Of a DNA stretch of 64,000 nt, positions 33,154-43,425 are shown piece by piece. The notes under the pieces are model-generated. The model did not search any database, was not told the origin of the DNA, and worked only from the letters and a program-made list of their open reading frames with translations. Positions within the stretch are counted from its first letter, which is position 1. The number at the start of each line of letters is the position of its first letter. The position numbers and the translations under genes were made by a program. Source of the stretch: Desertimonas sp963772825 (lineage in GTDB: Bacteria; Actinomycetota; Acidimicrobiia; Acidimicrobiales; Ilumatobacteraceae); the NCBI GenBank assembly GCA_963772825.1, contig CAVYYX010000006.1, positions 124,001-188,000 of the forward strand, read 5' to 3'.

Positions 33154-34769
33154 CGGGCCAGAGGGCTGTCATCGCTCATCGCGACGGGTCGTTCGATCCG
33201 GTGGAGTTGGAGATCCTCTGGCAGAGCCTCATCGCCACCGTCAACGAGCAGGCCAAAGCGCTGCAACGCTCGGCGTTCAGCCCCATCGTGCGCGAGGCCG
33301 GCGACCTCGCCAACGCCGTGTTCGACCGGCGCGGGCGGATGGTCGCCCAAGCGGTCACCGGCACACCGGGACACATCAACTCGCTGGCGATGGCCGTGCG
33401 CACGATCCTCGACGAGTACCCGCTCGACTCGCTCGCGCCCGGCGACGTGCTGATCACCAACGACCCCTACCGCACCGCCGGCCAACTGCTCGACGTCACC
33501 GTCTTGGTCCCGGTGTGGCGCGGCGACCGAGCGATCGCCGTGTTCGGCTCGACGATCCACCACACCGACGTCGGCGGCTACGGCATCGGCGCCGGGGGCC
33601 GCGACGTGTTCGAAGAAGGGCTGTGGATCCCGATCGTCAAGCTGATGCGCGCCGGCGAGCGCAACGACGACGTGTGGCGGTTCATCCTGTCCAACGTCCG
33701 CCAGCCCGACCACATGGCCGGCGACCTCCACGCCCAGATGGCCTCCGCCGAAGTCGGCGCCCAACGCCTCGGAGCGCTGTGCGACCAGCACGGCCTCGAC
33801 GACATCGAAGCGCTCGCCGACGAGATCATCGACCGCTCCCGCACGGCGACCCAGGCCGGCATCCGCGAGCTGCCCGCCGGCACCTACCGCGCCGCCGCCG
33901 TACTGGACCTCGCCGACGGCAGCCGCATCGACATCGTCTGCGCCCTCACCGTCGACGCCGACGCCGGCGAGATCACCGTCGACTACACCGGCAGCTCCGA
34001 GGCCAGCCCATGGGGCATCAACGTCGTCAAGAACTACACCCACGCCTACACCACCTTCACCGTGCGCTCCGTGCTCAACCCCGAGATCCCCAACAACCAC
34101 GGCAGCCTCGAACCGATCAAGGTGATCGCCCCGCCCGGCACGATCGTCAACGCCGTGTCACCCCAGCCATGCACCGCCCGCCACGTCGTCGGCATGTTCC
34201 TGCCCAACGCCCTGCTCAAAGCGCTCGCCCAAGTCCGCCCGGAGCGCTCGATGGCAGAAGGATCCGGAGCAGTGTGGACGATGCAGGTCAACGGACACCA
34301 CGACGACGGCTCACCGTTCATCACGGCGATGTTCACCTACGCCGGCGGCGTCGGCGCCCGCGCCACCAAACCCGGCCTCGACGCCTGCTCCTACCCCACC
34401 GGCGTCGCCGCCGTCCCCATCGAAGTCGTCGAAGCCTCCGCACCGATCCGCTTCCTCACCAAATCACTGCGCCCCGAATCAGGCGGCGCAGGCGCCCAAA
34501 CCGGCGGGCGCGGCCAAACCATCGAGTTCACCGTCGACACCACCCGCCCATGGCAACTCAACGCCGTCACCAGCCGCCTCGCCAGCCCACCCCAAGGCAT
34601 CTTCGGCGGCAGCGCCGGAGCCGCCGGACGATTCAGCGTCAACGGCAACAACGTCACCACCCAAGCCCGCTTCACCCTGCAACCCGACGACGTCGTGCGC
34701 CTCGACCTCCCCGGCGGCGGCGGCTACGGAGTCGCGGCCGGCGACGACTCGGCCGACGGCCGCAGCTGA
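33150..34769 (+). CDS. hyuB: Hydantoinase B/oxoprolinase family subunit
   Basis: A 539-aa subunit B of the same enzyme. Hallmarks are DPVELEILWQSLIATVNEQA at the start, SPIVREAGDLANAVFDRRGRM, HINSLAMAVRTILDEYP, the metal-site-like LITNDPYRTAGQLLDV (near residue 105), IHHTDVGG near 140 and GTIVNAVSPQPCTARHVV near 335, with a Gly-rich end, LPGGGGYG. It ends in the last 46 bp of the convergent copper ATPase gene. Start ATG 33150 overlaps the hyuA stop by 4 nt. Substrate range cannot be read from the sequence; cyclic-amide hydrolysis fits the nitrogen-rich neighbourhood best. Confidence 0.9.
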   Translation: MTGQRAVIAHRDGSFDPVELEILWQSLIATVNEQAKALQRSAFSPIVREAGDLANAVFDRRGRMVAQAVTGTPGHINSLAMAVRTILDEYPLDSLAPGDVLITNDPYRTAGQLLDVTVLVPVWRGDRAIAVFGSTIHHTDVGGYGIGAGGRDVFEEGLWIPIVKLMRAGERNDDVWRFILSNVRQPDHMAGDLHAQMASAEVGAQRLGALCDQHGLDDIEALADEIIDRSRTATQAGIRELPAGTYRAAAVLDLADGSRIDIVCALTVDADAGEITVDYTGSSEASPWGINVVKNYTHAYTTFTVRSVLNPEIPNNHGSLEPIKVIAPPGTIVNAVSPQPCTARHVVGMFLPNALLKALAQVRPERSMAEGSGAVWTMQVNGHHDDGSPFITAMFTYAGGVGARATKPGLDACSYPTGVAAVPIEVVEASAPIRFLTKSLRPESGGAGAQTGGRGQTIEFTVDTTRPWQLNAVTSRLASPPQGIFGGSAGAAGRFSVNGNNVTTQARFTLQPDDVVRLDLPGGGGYGVAAGDDSADGRS

Positions 34770-36756
34770 ACACGCCGCAGCAGCTGGGCGTTGAGCGCCA
34801 CGACGATCGTCGACAGGCTCATCAGGATCGCGCCGACAGCAGGTGACAACGTGATCCCGGCCCAGGCGAAGGCGCCGGCGGCGAGGGGGATGGCGACGAT
34901 GTTGTAGCCGGCCGCCCAGGCGAGGTTCTCGACCATCTTGCGGTAGCTCGCCCGGGACAGGCGCACGACGCCGGCGACGGCCCGCGGGTCGCTCGTGGCG
35001 AGGATGACGCCGGCCGACTCGATGGCCACGTCGGTACCGGCGCCGATCGCCAGGCCGACGTCCGCACGAGCGAGCGCCGGGGCGTCGTTGACGCCGTCGC
35101 CGACCATCGCCACTCGCCGACCGCTGCGCTGCAACTCGACGACCGCCTGGTCCTTGTCCTCTGGCAGGACCTCGGCGTAGACCTCGTCGATCCCCAGTTC
35201 ACGGCCGACTGCCGTCGGCGACCTGGCGGGCGTCACCGGTGATCATCGCCACGTCGATTCCCAGCTCGCGCAACTGCTCGACGGCCTCGCTGGCCTCGGG
35301 GCGGATGGCGTCCTCGAGGGCCAGGGCGGCAACGACCTCGTTGTCACGCACGAGGTGCAGGACCGCTGCGCCGCGTCCGCTTCCACTCCTCGACGTCGGC
35401 GCTCAGCGACTCCGGCACGGCGAGGCGCCGCTCGCCGAGCAGCGCCGGTCCACCGACGGCGTACGGAGTGCCGTCGACGATCGCTTCCACGCCGCGGCCG
35501 GTGAGGGCGCGGAAGCCCGAAGCCCGGGGGACGGTCCCCTGTGCCCGCCCCGCCGTGACGATCGCCTTGGCGAGCGGATGCTCGCTGTCGGACTCGACGG
35601 CAGCGGCGATGCGCAGGATCTCGTCGGCGTCGAACCCGTCGGTTGCGACGGCTCCGGTGACGATCGGTGCGCCCTTGGTGAGCGTGCCGGTCTTGTCGAA
35701 CAGCACGGTGTCAACGAGGCGCATCCGCTCCAGCGCAATGCGGTCCTTGATCAGGATGCCGGCCTTCGCCGACACCGCCGTCGACAGGGCCACCACCAGC
35801 GGGATCGCCAGCCCGAGGGCGTGCGGGCAGGCGATCACGAGCACCGTCACCGTGCGCACGACCGCGTCGTCGACGCTGCCCGCGAGGAGCCAGGCCACGA
35901 ACGTCACGGCGCCCGCGGCGGTCGCCACGTAGAAGAGGATCGCCGCGAAGCGATCGGCGAGCGCCTGGGCCCGGCTGCGGCTGGCTTGGGCGTCGGCCAC
36001 GAGACGTTGAATTCCGGCCAGTGCCGTGTCGTCGCCGACGGCGCCGACACGGATGCGCAGCGACGAGTCCGTCGAGACCGTGCCGGCGACAACACCATCG
36101 CCCGCCGCCTTGGCCACCGGCCGTGACTCGCCGGTGATCATCGACTCGTCCAGTTCGGCAGCGCCCTCGACGATCACGCCGTCGGCGGGGACCCGCCCGC
36201 CGGCCCGCACGAGGACGACGTCACCGACCGCCAGCTCGTCGAGGGCGACCCGGCGGACCTCGTCTCCCTCGACGAGCTCGGCATCGTCGGGGAGCAGCTC
36301 GGCGAGCGCCGCCAGCGCCCCGCGAGCCTGGCCGATCGCCCTCATCTCCTGCCAGTGGCCGAGCAGCATGATCGTCACGAGGAGGGCCAGCTCCCACCAG
36401 AACTCGAGGTCGAGCCAGTCCAGGCTGGTGGCCATCGACGCTGCGTAGGCGACGGTGATCGCCATCGAGATGAGCAGCATCATCCCGGGTTGGCGCCGGC
36501 GGACCTCGGCGACGCCGCCGACCAGGAACGGCCAGCCGCCCCACCAGAACACGGCCGAGCCGAGCATCGGGCCGAGCCACGACATCCCCGGGAAGTCGAT
36601 GGAGTAGTTGAACCAGTCCATCACCATCTCGCTCGTGACGACGAGGGGGATCGTCAGCGCCAGGCTGATCCAGAACCGGCGGCGGAACATCTCCGGGTCG
36701 TGACCGGCGTGCTCGTCGTGACCGGCGTGCGCGTCGTGATGGTGCTCGTCGTGCAT
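34724..36756 (-). CDS. copB: Copper-translocating P1B-type ATPase, CopB-like (two frame breaks)
   Basis: About 675 aa after two single-base repairs (an extra T at 35381-35382 and an extra C at 35212-35213). The N-terminus is His-rich (MHDEHHHDAHAGHDEHAGHD), followed by eight spans. Actuator domain: MITGESRPV. The membrane motif is ACPHALGLAIP; CPH, not CPC, marks the CopB group. Then come the phosphorylation motif LFDKTGTLTKG, SEHPLAKAI in the nucleotide domain and VGDGVNDAPALARAD in the hinge. It exports copper (and possibly silver). A longer start at ATG 36768 would lie inside the operator described at 36764. The gene is an isolated insert between hyuB and the oxoacid dehydrogenase genes and is probably not part of that pathway. 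Confidence 0.85.
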
Positions 36757-36763
36757 CGCCGTC

Positions 36764-36786
36764 ACCATACCCCCTAGGGGTATGGT
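36764..36786. promoter_or_regulatory. CsoR-type copper operator
   Basis: ACCATACCCC-CTA-GGGGTATGGT: perfect 10-bp arms (36764-36773 and 36777-36786) around 3 nt. C-run/G-run palindromes of the TACCCC...GGGGTA kind are the known binding sites of the copper sensor CsoR. It overlaps the possible ATG at 36768 and lies 8 bp before the ATG at 36756 of the copper ATPase, so a bound repressor would block the promoter or even a leaderless start. A csoR gene is not in the window. Confidence 0.75.
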
Positions 36787-36828
36787 GCGACTACCTCCAC
36801 AGCGGCGGTGGGTACATTGATCCACGTC

Positions 36829-38062
36829 ATGCCCGAGGCACTCGTGTTCAACGTGCCGGAGCCGTCGGCGCGGCCAGGCGACGAGGCCGACTTCTCGTAC
36901 CTCGAGGTACCGGCCGCCGGAGCGGTTGGGCGGCCGGACATCGACGTCGATCCGGCGAAGATCCACGACCTCGCTCGTGCGCTGATCAGGGTCCTCGACG
37001 ACGACGGCAAGGCGGTCGGTCCGTGGGCTCCGAACCTCGACGCCGATGCACTGCGCAGGGCACTCGACGCGATGGTGACCACCCGGGTCTACGACGAACG
37101 GATGCTGCGCGCCCAGCGCCAGGGCAAGACGTCGTTCTACATCTCCTGCACCGGTGAGGAGGCGATCGCCGTCGGCCAGGCGCTCGAGCTCGGCGACCGC
37201 GACATGTTCTTCCCGACCTACCGCCAGCAGGGCTGGCTGATCGCCCGCCAATGGCCGCTCGTCGACATGATGTGCCAGATCTACTCCAACGAGCGCGACC
37301 GGCTGCACGGCCGGCAGCTGCCCGTGATGTACTCGGCTCGCGAGGCCGGCTTCTTCACGATCTCCGGCAACCTCGGCACGCAGTACCCGCAGGCCGTCGG
37401 TTGGGCGATGGCCTCGGCGATCAAGGGCGACACGGCGATCGCCTCGGCGATGATCGGCGAAGGGGCCACCGCCGAAGCCGACTTCCACCATGCCCTGACG
37501 TTCGCCACGACGTTCCAGGCGCCGGTGATCCTCAACGTCGTCAACAACCAGTGGGCGATCTCATCGTTCCAGGCGATCGCCGGCGGCGCCAGGTCGACGT
37601 TCGCCGAGCGAGCGATCGGCTACGGCATCCCCGCGCTGCGCGTCGACGGCAACGACTACCTGGCGGTCGTTGCGGCGACGCGTTGGGCCCGCAAGCGGGC
37701 TCGGCGCAACCACGGGCCGACGCTCATCGAATGGGTCACCTACCGGGTCGCCGCCCACTCGACGTCCGACGACCCGTCGCGCTATCGACCGGCCGACGAA
37801 TGGAAGGCGTGGCCGCTCGGCGACCCGATCGAGCGCCTCGAGCGGCACCTCATCGTCCGTGGCGAGTGGTCGGAGGACGACGGCGCCCGGCTGCGCTCCG
37901 ACGGCCGCCGAGCGGGTGCGTGCCGCGGCGAAGGAGGCCGAGAGCGCCGGCACACTGCTCGACGAGCACCTGCAGAGCCCCAAGAGCATCTTCGAGGACG
38001 TCTTCGAGACGATGCCGCCCCACCTCGTCGAGCAACAGCGCCAGTTGGAGTCCGGGTTGTGA
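36829..38062 (+). CDS. 2-oxoacid (branched-chain) dehydrogenase E1 alpha subunit (frame broken near 37903)
   Basis: About 410 aa, the thiamine-diphosphate subunit of a branched-chain 2-oxoacid/pyruvate dehydrogenase complex. TPP contacts are in SGNLGTQYPQAVGWAMA and IGEGATAEADFHHALTFA...NVVNNQWAIS (GEG...NN; the more usual form is GDG...NN). YRVAAHSTSDDPSRYR is the BCKDH-E1a type segment, and the N-terminal extension of about 75 residues is typical of this type. One extra G at 37903-37904 breaks the frame; without it RSDAAERVRAAAKEAE runs on to TGA 38060. The start is taken as ATG 36829; GTG 36808 is possible. It is coupled to the E1 beta gene (GTGA). Confidence 0.85.
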
Positions 38063-39072
38063 GCGCGATACCGATGAACGTGGCGTTGCGCTCGGCGATG
38101 GACGTGATGCTGGAGCGCGACGACGACGTCGTGGTCTTCGGGGAGGACGTCGGCTACTTCGGCGGCGTGTTCCGCTGCACCGACGGTCTGCAGGCGAAGT
38201 ACGGCGCCAACCGTGTGTTCGACGCCCCGATCGCCGAGGGCGGGATCATCGGCACGGCGCTGGGGATGTGCGCCTACGGGCTGCGCCCGGTCGTCGAGAT
38301 CCAGTTCGCCGACTACGTCTATCCGGGGCTCGACCAGCTGATCTCCGAAGCGGCCCGGCTGCGCTACCGCTCCGGCGCCGAGTTCACCGCCCCGCTCGTC
38401 GTGCGCATGCCGTGCGGCGGCGGGATCCACGGCGGCCAGACCCACAGCCAGAGCCCGGAGAGCCTGTTCACCCACGTGTGCGGTCTGAAGACGGTGATGC
38501 CGTCGAACCCCTACGACGCCAAGGGCCTGCTCATCGCCGCCATCGAGGACAACGACCCGGTGATCTTCCTCGAGCCGAAGCGGATCTACAACGGCCCATT
38601 CGACGGCCACCACGAGCGGCCGGTCGTTCCGTGGTCGGGCCACCCGCTCGGCGACGTGCCGGACGGGCACTACTCGGTCCCGCTCGGCAGCGCCGCCGTG
38701 CGCCGCCCGGGCGAGGACCTCACCGTGCTCGCCTACGGGACGATGGTCCACGTCGCCGAGGCGGCCGCCAACGAGACCGGCATCGACGCCGAGATCATCG
38801 ACCTGCGCACGCTGCTCCCGCTCGACACCGACACGATCGAGGCGTCCGTGGCCAAGACCGGGCGATGCGTCATCGTCCACGAGGCGACTCGCACGAGCGG
38901 GCTCGGCGCCGAGCTGTCGGCCCAGGTGCAGGAGCGCTGCTTCTACGCGCTGGAGGCGCCGATCGAGCGGGTCACCGGCTGGGACACGCCGTACCCGCAC
39001 GCCCAGGAGTGGGACTACTTCCCTGGTCCGGCCCGCGTCGGCGCCGCCTACAAGCGGGCGATGGAAGCCTGA
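38059..39072 (+). CDS. 2-oxoacid (branched-chain) dehydrogenase E1 beta subunit
   Basis: A 337-aa transketolase-like beta subunit. Key blocks are VVFGEDVGYFGGVFRCTDGL (Glu that activates TPP), RVFDAPIAEGGIIGTALGMC, VEIQFADYVYPGLDQLISEA, MPCGGGIHGGQTHSQSPESL (histidines of the active-site loop) and HEATRTSGLGAELSAQVQER near the end. IHGGQTHSQSPE is of the branched-chain type. It pairs with the alpha subunit to decarboxylate a 2-oxoacid and acylate lipoyl-E2. It starts at GTG 38059, overlaps the alpha stop, and is followed 2 nt later by E2. Confidence 0.92.
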   Translation: MSAIPMNVALRSAMDVMLERDDDVVVFGEDVGYFGGVFRCTDGLQAKYGANRVFDAPIAEGGIIGTALGMCAYGLRPVVEIQFADYVYPGLDQLISEAARLRYRSGAEFTAPLVVRMPCGGGIHGGQTHSQSPESLFTHVCGLKTVMPSNPYDAKGLLIAAIEDNDPVIFLEPKRIYNGPFDGHHERPVVPWSGHPLGDVPDGHYSVPLGSAAVRRPGEDLTVLAYGTMVHVAEAAANETGIDAEIIDLRTLLPLDTDTIEASVAKTGRCVIVHEATRTSGLGAELSAQVQERCFYALEAPIERVTGWDTPYPHAQEWDYFPGPARVGAAYKRAMEA

Positions 39073-39074
39073 CG

Positions 39075-40348
39075 GTGGGCACCTACGTCGTCAAGCTGCC
39101 CGACGTCGGCGAGGGGGTCGCCGAGGCCGAGCTCGTCGAGTGGCACGTCGCGGTCGGGGACGCGGTCGCCGAGGACCAGCCGATCGCCGACGTGATGACC
39201 GACAAGGCGACGGTCGAGCTGCCGTCGCCGGTCAGCGGGACGATCACCCGGCTCGGGGCCGAGGCCGGCGACGTCGTGGCCACCGGTTCCGAACTCGTGT
39301 GGATCGAGACGGATGAAGCCGACGTGGTCGAGGCGCCGGAGAGCGAGCCCGTCGCCGAGGAGGACGAACCGGCGCCGGTCGATGTCGCACCGGCGGCTCC
39401 AGCCGGTGCACGCTCGAAGGCGGACCAGCCGGCGGGCCCCGACGCCACGGCATCACCTGAGCGGCGCGGTCCTCGCCGCCCCGGCGGTGCGCCGCCGCGC
39501 CTCCGACCTCGGCGTCGACCTGGCGTCGGTCGCCGGCTCAGGACCGGACGGGCGGGTCGTGCACGGCGATCTCGACCGGTTGCTCGCCGAACGTCCGATA
39601 GCAGGTCGCGCAGCGGCGCCGGCCAGCATCGCCGCGCCGCTGCGCCGTCGACGACGACATCGAGGCGGTCAAGGTCATCGGCCTGCGCCGCAACATCGCT
39701 CAGCGGATGCAGGAGTCGACACGGCGAATCCCCCACTTCACCTACGTCGAGGAAGTCGACGTCACCGACGTCGAGCGGCTGCGGTCCGAACTCAACCGCC
39801 AGCACGAGGGCACCCGGCCGCGGCTCACGCTGCTCCCCCTGTTGGCCCGCGCGGTGATCGTCGCGCTCGGCGAGTTCCCGCAGATGAACGCCCGATTCAA
39901 GGACGACGACGGGGTTGTCGAGCGCCACCGCGCCGTGCACCTCGGCATCGCCACGCAGACCGCCAAGGGCTTGATGGTGCCCGTCGTCGATCACGCCGAG
40001 GGCCACAGCCTGTGGTCGCTGGCCAGCGAGGTCGCCCGCCTGTCGGCGGCGGCACGCGATGGCTCCGTGGCGCTGGACGAGCTGCACGGCTCGACGATCA
40101 CGATCACCTCGCTCGGCGCCCTCGGCGGAGTCGTCACGACACCGGTGATCAACTACCCGGAGGTCGCCATCATCGGCGTCAACAAGATCGCCACCCGCCC
40201 GGTGTTCGCCGACGGAGCCTGGCTCCCCCGGCAGATGATGAACCTGTCGTCGTCGTTCGACCATCGCGTCGTCGACGGCTATGACGCCGCCCTGTTCGTG
40301 CAGCGGATCAAGGCGTTGCTCGAGACCCCGGCCCTGCTGTTCATCTGA
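39075..40348 (+). CDS. Dihydrolipoamide acyltransferase E2 (two frame breaks)
   Basis: About 423 aa after repair. The N-terminal lipoyl domain carries the lipoyl-lysine in DVMTDKATVELPSP (near residue 43). A Pro/Ala/Glu-rich linker follows, then a peripheral subunit-binding domain (AVRRRASDLGVDLASVAGSG, DGRVVHGDLD) and the catalytic domain with FTYVEEVDVT and SSSFDHRVVDGYDAALF, which contains the DHRxxDG active-site motif. Breaks are explained by an extra G at 39459 and an extra C near 39643; removing each gives unbroken, family-like sequence. The complex also needs E3 (lipoamide dehydrogenase), absent here and probably shared from elsewhere. GTG start at 39075. Confidence 0.85.
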
Positions 40349-40569
40349 GCGAGCAAATCGATGACGATGTCATCACTCATCTGCGACCGAAACGACCGAG
40401 ACCGGATCTCTGGCGGGCGATCGGCCCGATCTGCATTCGGAGTTCGAACCCGGAGACGCGCTCGCGATGCCTGACCGTGATGTCGCAAAACACGAGTGCT
40501 GTCGTGTCGACTCCACGTCGTCGCTGCTCCTAGCGTGGCGAGCGTGGGTCAGGAACACCGGGCGGAGCC
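40349..40569. other. Intergenic region with a short palindrome
   Basis: 221 bp between E2 and the acyl-CoA ligase gene. The palindrome GATGAC-GAT-GTCATC (40360-40374) directly follows the E2 stop. No T-rich terminator or clear promoter boxes were found. The ligase may have its own promoter here. No credible coding frame. Confidence 0.4.
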
Positions 40570-42055
40570 GTGGGACCCGTGACGTTCGAGGCGATGTGGC
40601 GCGCTGCGGTGGCGGCCAACCCGGGCGCCGTGTTCCTGCGTTTCGAGGATGCCCGGGGTGAGGTGACCGAGTGGTCGTACGGGGAGTTCGACCGCGTCGT
40701 CGAGGGCGCCGCCGAACCGACTGACCGAAGCCGGTGTGGGAGCCGGCGACTCGGTGCACCTGGCGCTGACCAACTCGCCGACGTTCGTCGCGGTGTGGCT
40801 CGCCGCCGTGCGTCTCGGCGCGTGGGTCGTGCCGTCCGATCCGCTGGCGACCACGCCGGAGCTGGGAGAGCACCTCGCCCGCACCTCACCGACCGTCGGG
40901 TTCTGTGCCGCCGACCGGGCCGAGACCTATCGCAACGCCAGTGGCCTGCCTCCGACGGTCATCGAGGTCGACGAGTCCGACGCCGCCCTCGACTGGCTCA
41001 CGCCCGTGGATCCTCGGCGGCGCGACCGTCCAGCGCTGAGCGACCGGGCGGCGGTGATGTTCACGAGCGGGACGACCGGACGCCCGAAGGGCGTCGAGGT
41101 CACCCAGGCGAACTACGCCTTCGCCGGGGCGACGATGGCCGCGGCGTGCGACCTCACGGCCGAGGACCGCTACCTCGTCGTCCTGCCGCTGTTCCACGCC
41201 AACGCCCAGTACTACTCGTTCGCCGCGGCGATCGCCGTCGGTGCCGGCGTGGCGCTGATGCCGACGTTCTCGGCGAGCCGTTTCGTCGACCAGGCGGCCA
41301 GCCACGGGGCGACGTGCGCCAGCTTGTTCGCCGGGCCGATCCGCATGATCCTGGCCCGCGGCGGTCCGCTCTCGCCCGGCCTGCCTCCGCTGCGTTTGCG
41401 GCACTGCTGGTACGCCCAGAACCTCACGCCGGCGCAGTACGACACGATCACCGAGTGGCTGGGCTGCCGCCCCCGCCAGCTGTATGGGATGACCGAGACG
41501 ATCCCGGCGGTGCTCACCGACGAGCGGGAGGCCCCGTCCTGCGACACGATGGGCTACGTAACACCGGGGTGCTCGGTCGACCTCGACGACGGCGAGATCG
41601 TCGTCGGCGGCGAGCCTGGCATCACGCTGTTCGCCGGCTACCTCGACGACCCGATCACGACGGCGGCCGCGTACCGCGCCGGCTGGTTCCGCACCGGCGA
41701 TCGCGCCCACCGCGACGACGATGGCCGCTTCGTGTTCGACGGCCGCCACTCCGATGTCCTCAAGGTCGCCGGCGAGAACGTGTCGGTCGTCGAGGTCGAG
41801 CAGGTCCTGGCGATGCACCCGGCTGTCGCCGATGTCGCCGTTGTCGGAGCGCCGGACCCGATCCGCGACGAGGTGCCCGTCGCCGTGATCGTCCCGGCAC
41901 CCGATGCCGGCACGGCGGACGAGTTGCGCGGCGAGCTGGAGGCCTGGTGCGCCGAGCGCCTCGCCAAGGCCAAACGACCCCGCGACTACCGCTTCGTCGA
42001 CGAACTGCCACGCACGAGCGTCGGCAAGATCAAGAAGTACCAGCTGCGTGCGTGA
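40570..42055 (+). CDS. AMP-binding acyl-CoA synthetase/ligase (frame broken near 40713)
   Basis: About 494 aa of the ANL superfamily, which activates a carboxylic acid as acyl-AMP and then acyl-CoA. The phosphate loop is FTSGTTGRPKG, followed by PLFHANAQYYS (A4 region), QLYGMTETIPAV (A5), GWFRTGDRAHRDDDGR (A7/A8 hinge region) and the C-terminal catalytic Lys in RTSVGKIKKYQL. The N-terminal 50 residues are in another frame; one extra base in 40711-40714 restores EGAANRLTEAGVGAGDSVH. Start GTG 40570 (or GTG 40579). The Rieske gene follows after a hairpin. A role in activating the acid produced by the pathway is inferred. Confidence 0.85.
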
Positions 42056-42080
42056 CGGCCGCTCACGTCCGATTCCGGGT

Positions 42081-42126
42081 TCTGTGTCAGCAGGCCTGCC
42101 CGCCAAGGGCAGTTCGCTGACACAGA
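42081..42126 (+). terminator. Hairpin after the acyl-CoA ligase gene
   Basis: Two-part stem: TCTGTGTCAGC (42081-42091) with GCTGACACAGA (42116-42126), and inside it CTGCCC (42096-42101) with GGGCAG (42107-42112) around GCCAA. It begins 26 nt after the ligase stop and before a co-directional gene, so it would terminate or attenuate. No T-tract. The outer arm repeats the first 11 nt of the hairpin region at 2862. Confidence 0.65.
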
Positions 42127-42193
42127 CAGCGGCCAGCGTTCGCCACGCGCCGGTCGCGTCCGCGATCATGGGAACGGCGAAGGGAGAAACCGG

Positions 42194-43381
42194 ATGACCG
42201 TGCTCGATGACGCCCTGCTGGCGAGCCTCGACGATTCGGTGGCCGACGTCGCCAAGGCGTCGACGCTTCCGGCGGTGTTGTACACGTCGGCGGACGTGCT
42301 GCGTTTCGAGCTCGACGCCGTGTTCGCCCACGAGTGGCTGTGCGTCGGTCGCGCCGAGCGGATCCCCAACCGCGGTGACTGGTTCACCACGACGCTCGGT
42401 GACGAGCCGATCATCGTCGTCCGCGACAAGACCGGCGCCGTCAACGCCCTCTCCGCGGTGTGCCGCCACCGGGCCATGCAGGTCTGCGACGGCACCGGCA
42501 ACTCGACGATGCTGAAGTGCCCCTACCACCACTGGACCTACGCGCTCGACGGCCGACTGCTCGGCGCCCCGGCGATGGAACGCACGGCCGCCTTCGAGAA
42601 GTCCGACTGGGGTCTACCTCGACTGCAGGTCGAGGAGTGGCAGGGTTTCGTGTTCGTCAACCTCGACAGCGCCGCTGCACCGCTCGCCCCGACGCTCGAA
42701 CGCTACGAGCCGTACCTCGCCAACTACGACCTCACCGACGCCGTCTGCCCTGGCACGTTCACCCTCCAAGGTCTGCCGTGGAACTGGAAGGTGATGTTCG
42801 AGAACTTCAACGACGGCTACCACGCCAATCGCCTGCACCAATACGTCCAGGACTTCTGCCCGTCATCGATGACCTCGTTCCCCGTGCCATGGGACGACGC
42901 CTCCAACGTCATCTTCCGCACAGCCGGCTACACGCACCGTGATGGCGGCTTCAACGCCACCCACCAGGCGATCATGCCGCTGTTTCCGAAGCTCACCGAG
43001 GAGGAGCGCTGGCGATCGACGTTCGCCCTCGTGCCGCCGACGCTGTGCTTCGGAACCGCCCCCGACCAGTGCTTCTTCTTCCTCGTGCGTCCCACCGGTC
43101 CCGAAACGATCGACGTCGAGATCGGCTATCTCTTCCATCCGTCGGCGCTCGATGACCCGCTGTTCGAGCACAAGCTCAAACTCTCCGACGTCGGCGTGCA
43201 GGTGTTCGTGCAACAGGACCAAGACGCCACGACGAAGGTGCAGCGTGGCCTGCGCTCGCGCTTCGCGCCGCGCGGCCGCTACTCGTGGCAGGAGGAGAGC
43301 CACGTCCAGTTCAACCGCTGGCTGGTGCAGCGCTACCGCCGGCATTGGCCGACGGTCGGGGCGGCGTCGTACGATGGCTGA
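42194..43381 (+). CDS. Rieske-type aromatic ring-hydroxylating/monooxygenase alpha subunit
   Basis: A 395-aa oxygenase. The Rieske [2Fe-2S] cluster ligands are CRHRA (near residue 85) and CPYHHW (near 105). The mononuclear iron 2-His-1-carboxylate site follows in WKVMFENFNDGYHANRLHQ (near 205-215), with a carboxylate expected in the C-terminal third. The enzyme takes electrons from a reductase not encoded here. Such oxygenases hydroxylate rings or demethylate N- and O-methyl groups. ATG 42194 has AGGGAG 8 nt upstream. It ends 1 nt before the perfect FadR-type operator that precedes the importer operon. Confidence 0.9.
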   Translation: MTVLDDALLASLDDSVADVAKASTLPAVLYTSADVLRFELDAVFAHEWLCVGRAERIPNRGDWFTTTLGDEPIIVVRDKTGAVNALSAVCRHRAMQVCDGTGNSTMLKCPYHHWTYALDGRLLGAPAMERTAAFEKSDWGLPRLQVEEWQGFVFVNLDSAAAPLAPTLERYEPYLANYDLTDAVCPGTFTLQGLPWNWKVMFENFNDGYHANRLHQYVQDFCPSSMTSFPVPWDDASNVIFRTAGYTHRDGGFNATHQAIMPLFPKLTEEERWRSTFALVPPTLCFGTAPDQCFFFLVRPTGPETIDVEIGYLFHPSALDDPLFEHKLKLSDVGVQVFVQQDQDATTKVQRGLRSRFAPRGRYSWQEESHVQFNRWLVQRYRRHWPTVGAASYDG

Positions 43382-43382
43382 A

Positions 43383-43395
43383 ATGGTCTGACCAT
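43383..43395. promoter_or_regulatory. Predicted FadR-type operator (site 2, perfect palindrome)
   Basis: ATGGTC-T-GACCAT, a perfect 13-bp palindrome lying 1 nt after the Rieske stop and 30 nt before the GTG (43426) of the importer operon. It has the form known for FadR-subfamily operators and is the strongest member of three related sites in the catabolic region (the others are 29432 and 50652). Repression of the importer operon in the absence of a ligand is the expected effect. Confidence 0.65.
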
Positions 43396-43425
43396 CAGTC
43401 CAGACTCGTTTGAGGGGGAGACAGC

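Noticed and set aside
31072..34769. Acetone carboxylase instead of hydantoinase.
   Set aside because: The gamma subunit gene that accompanies acetone carboxylase is absent, and the context is nitrogen-rich.
37251..39857. A single very long frame spanning the E1 alpha, E1 beta and E2 genes.
   Set aside because: It is in-frame only with the N-terminal part of E2; over E1 alpha and E1 beta the true frames carry the TPP and active-site motifs.
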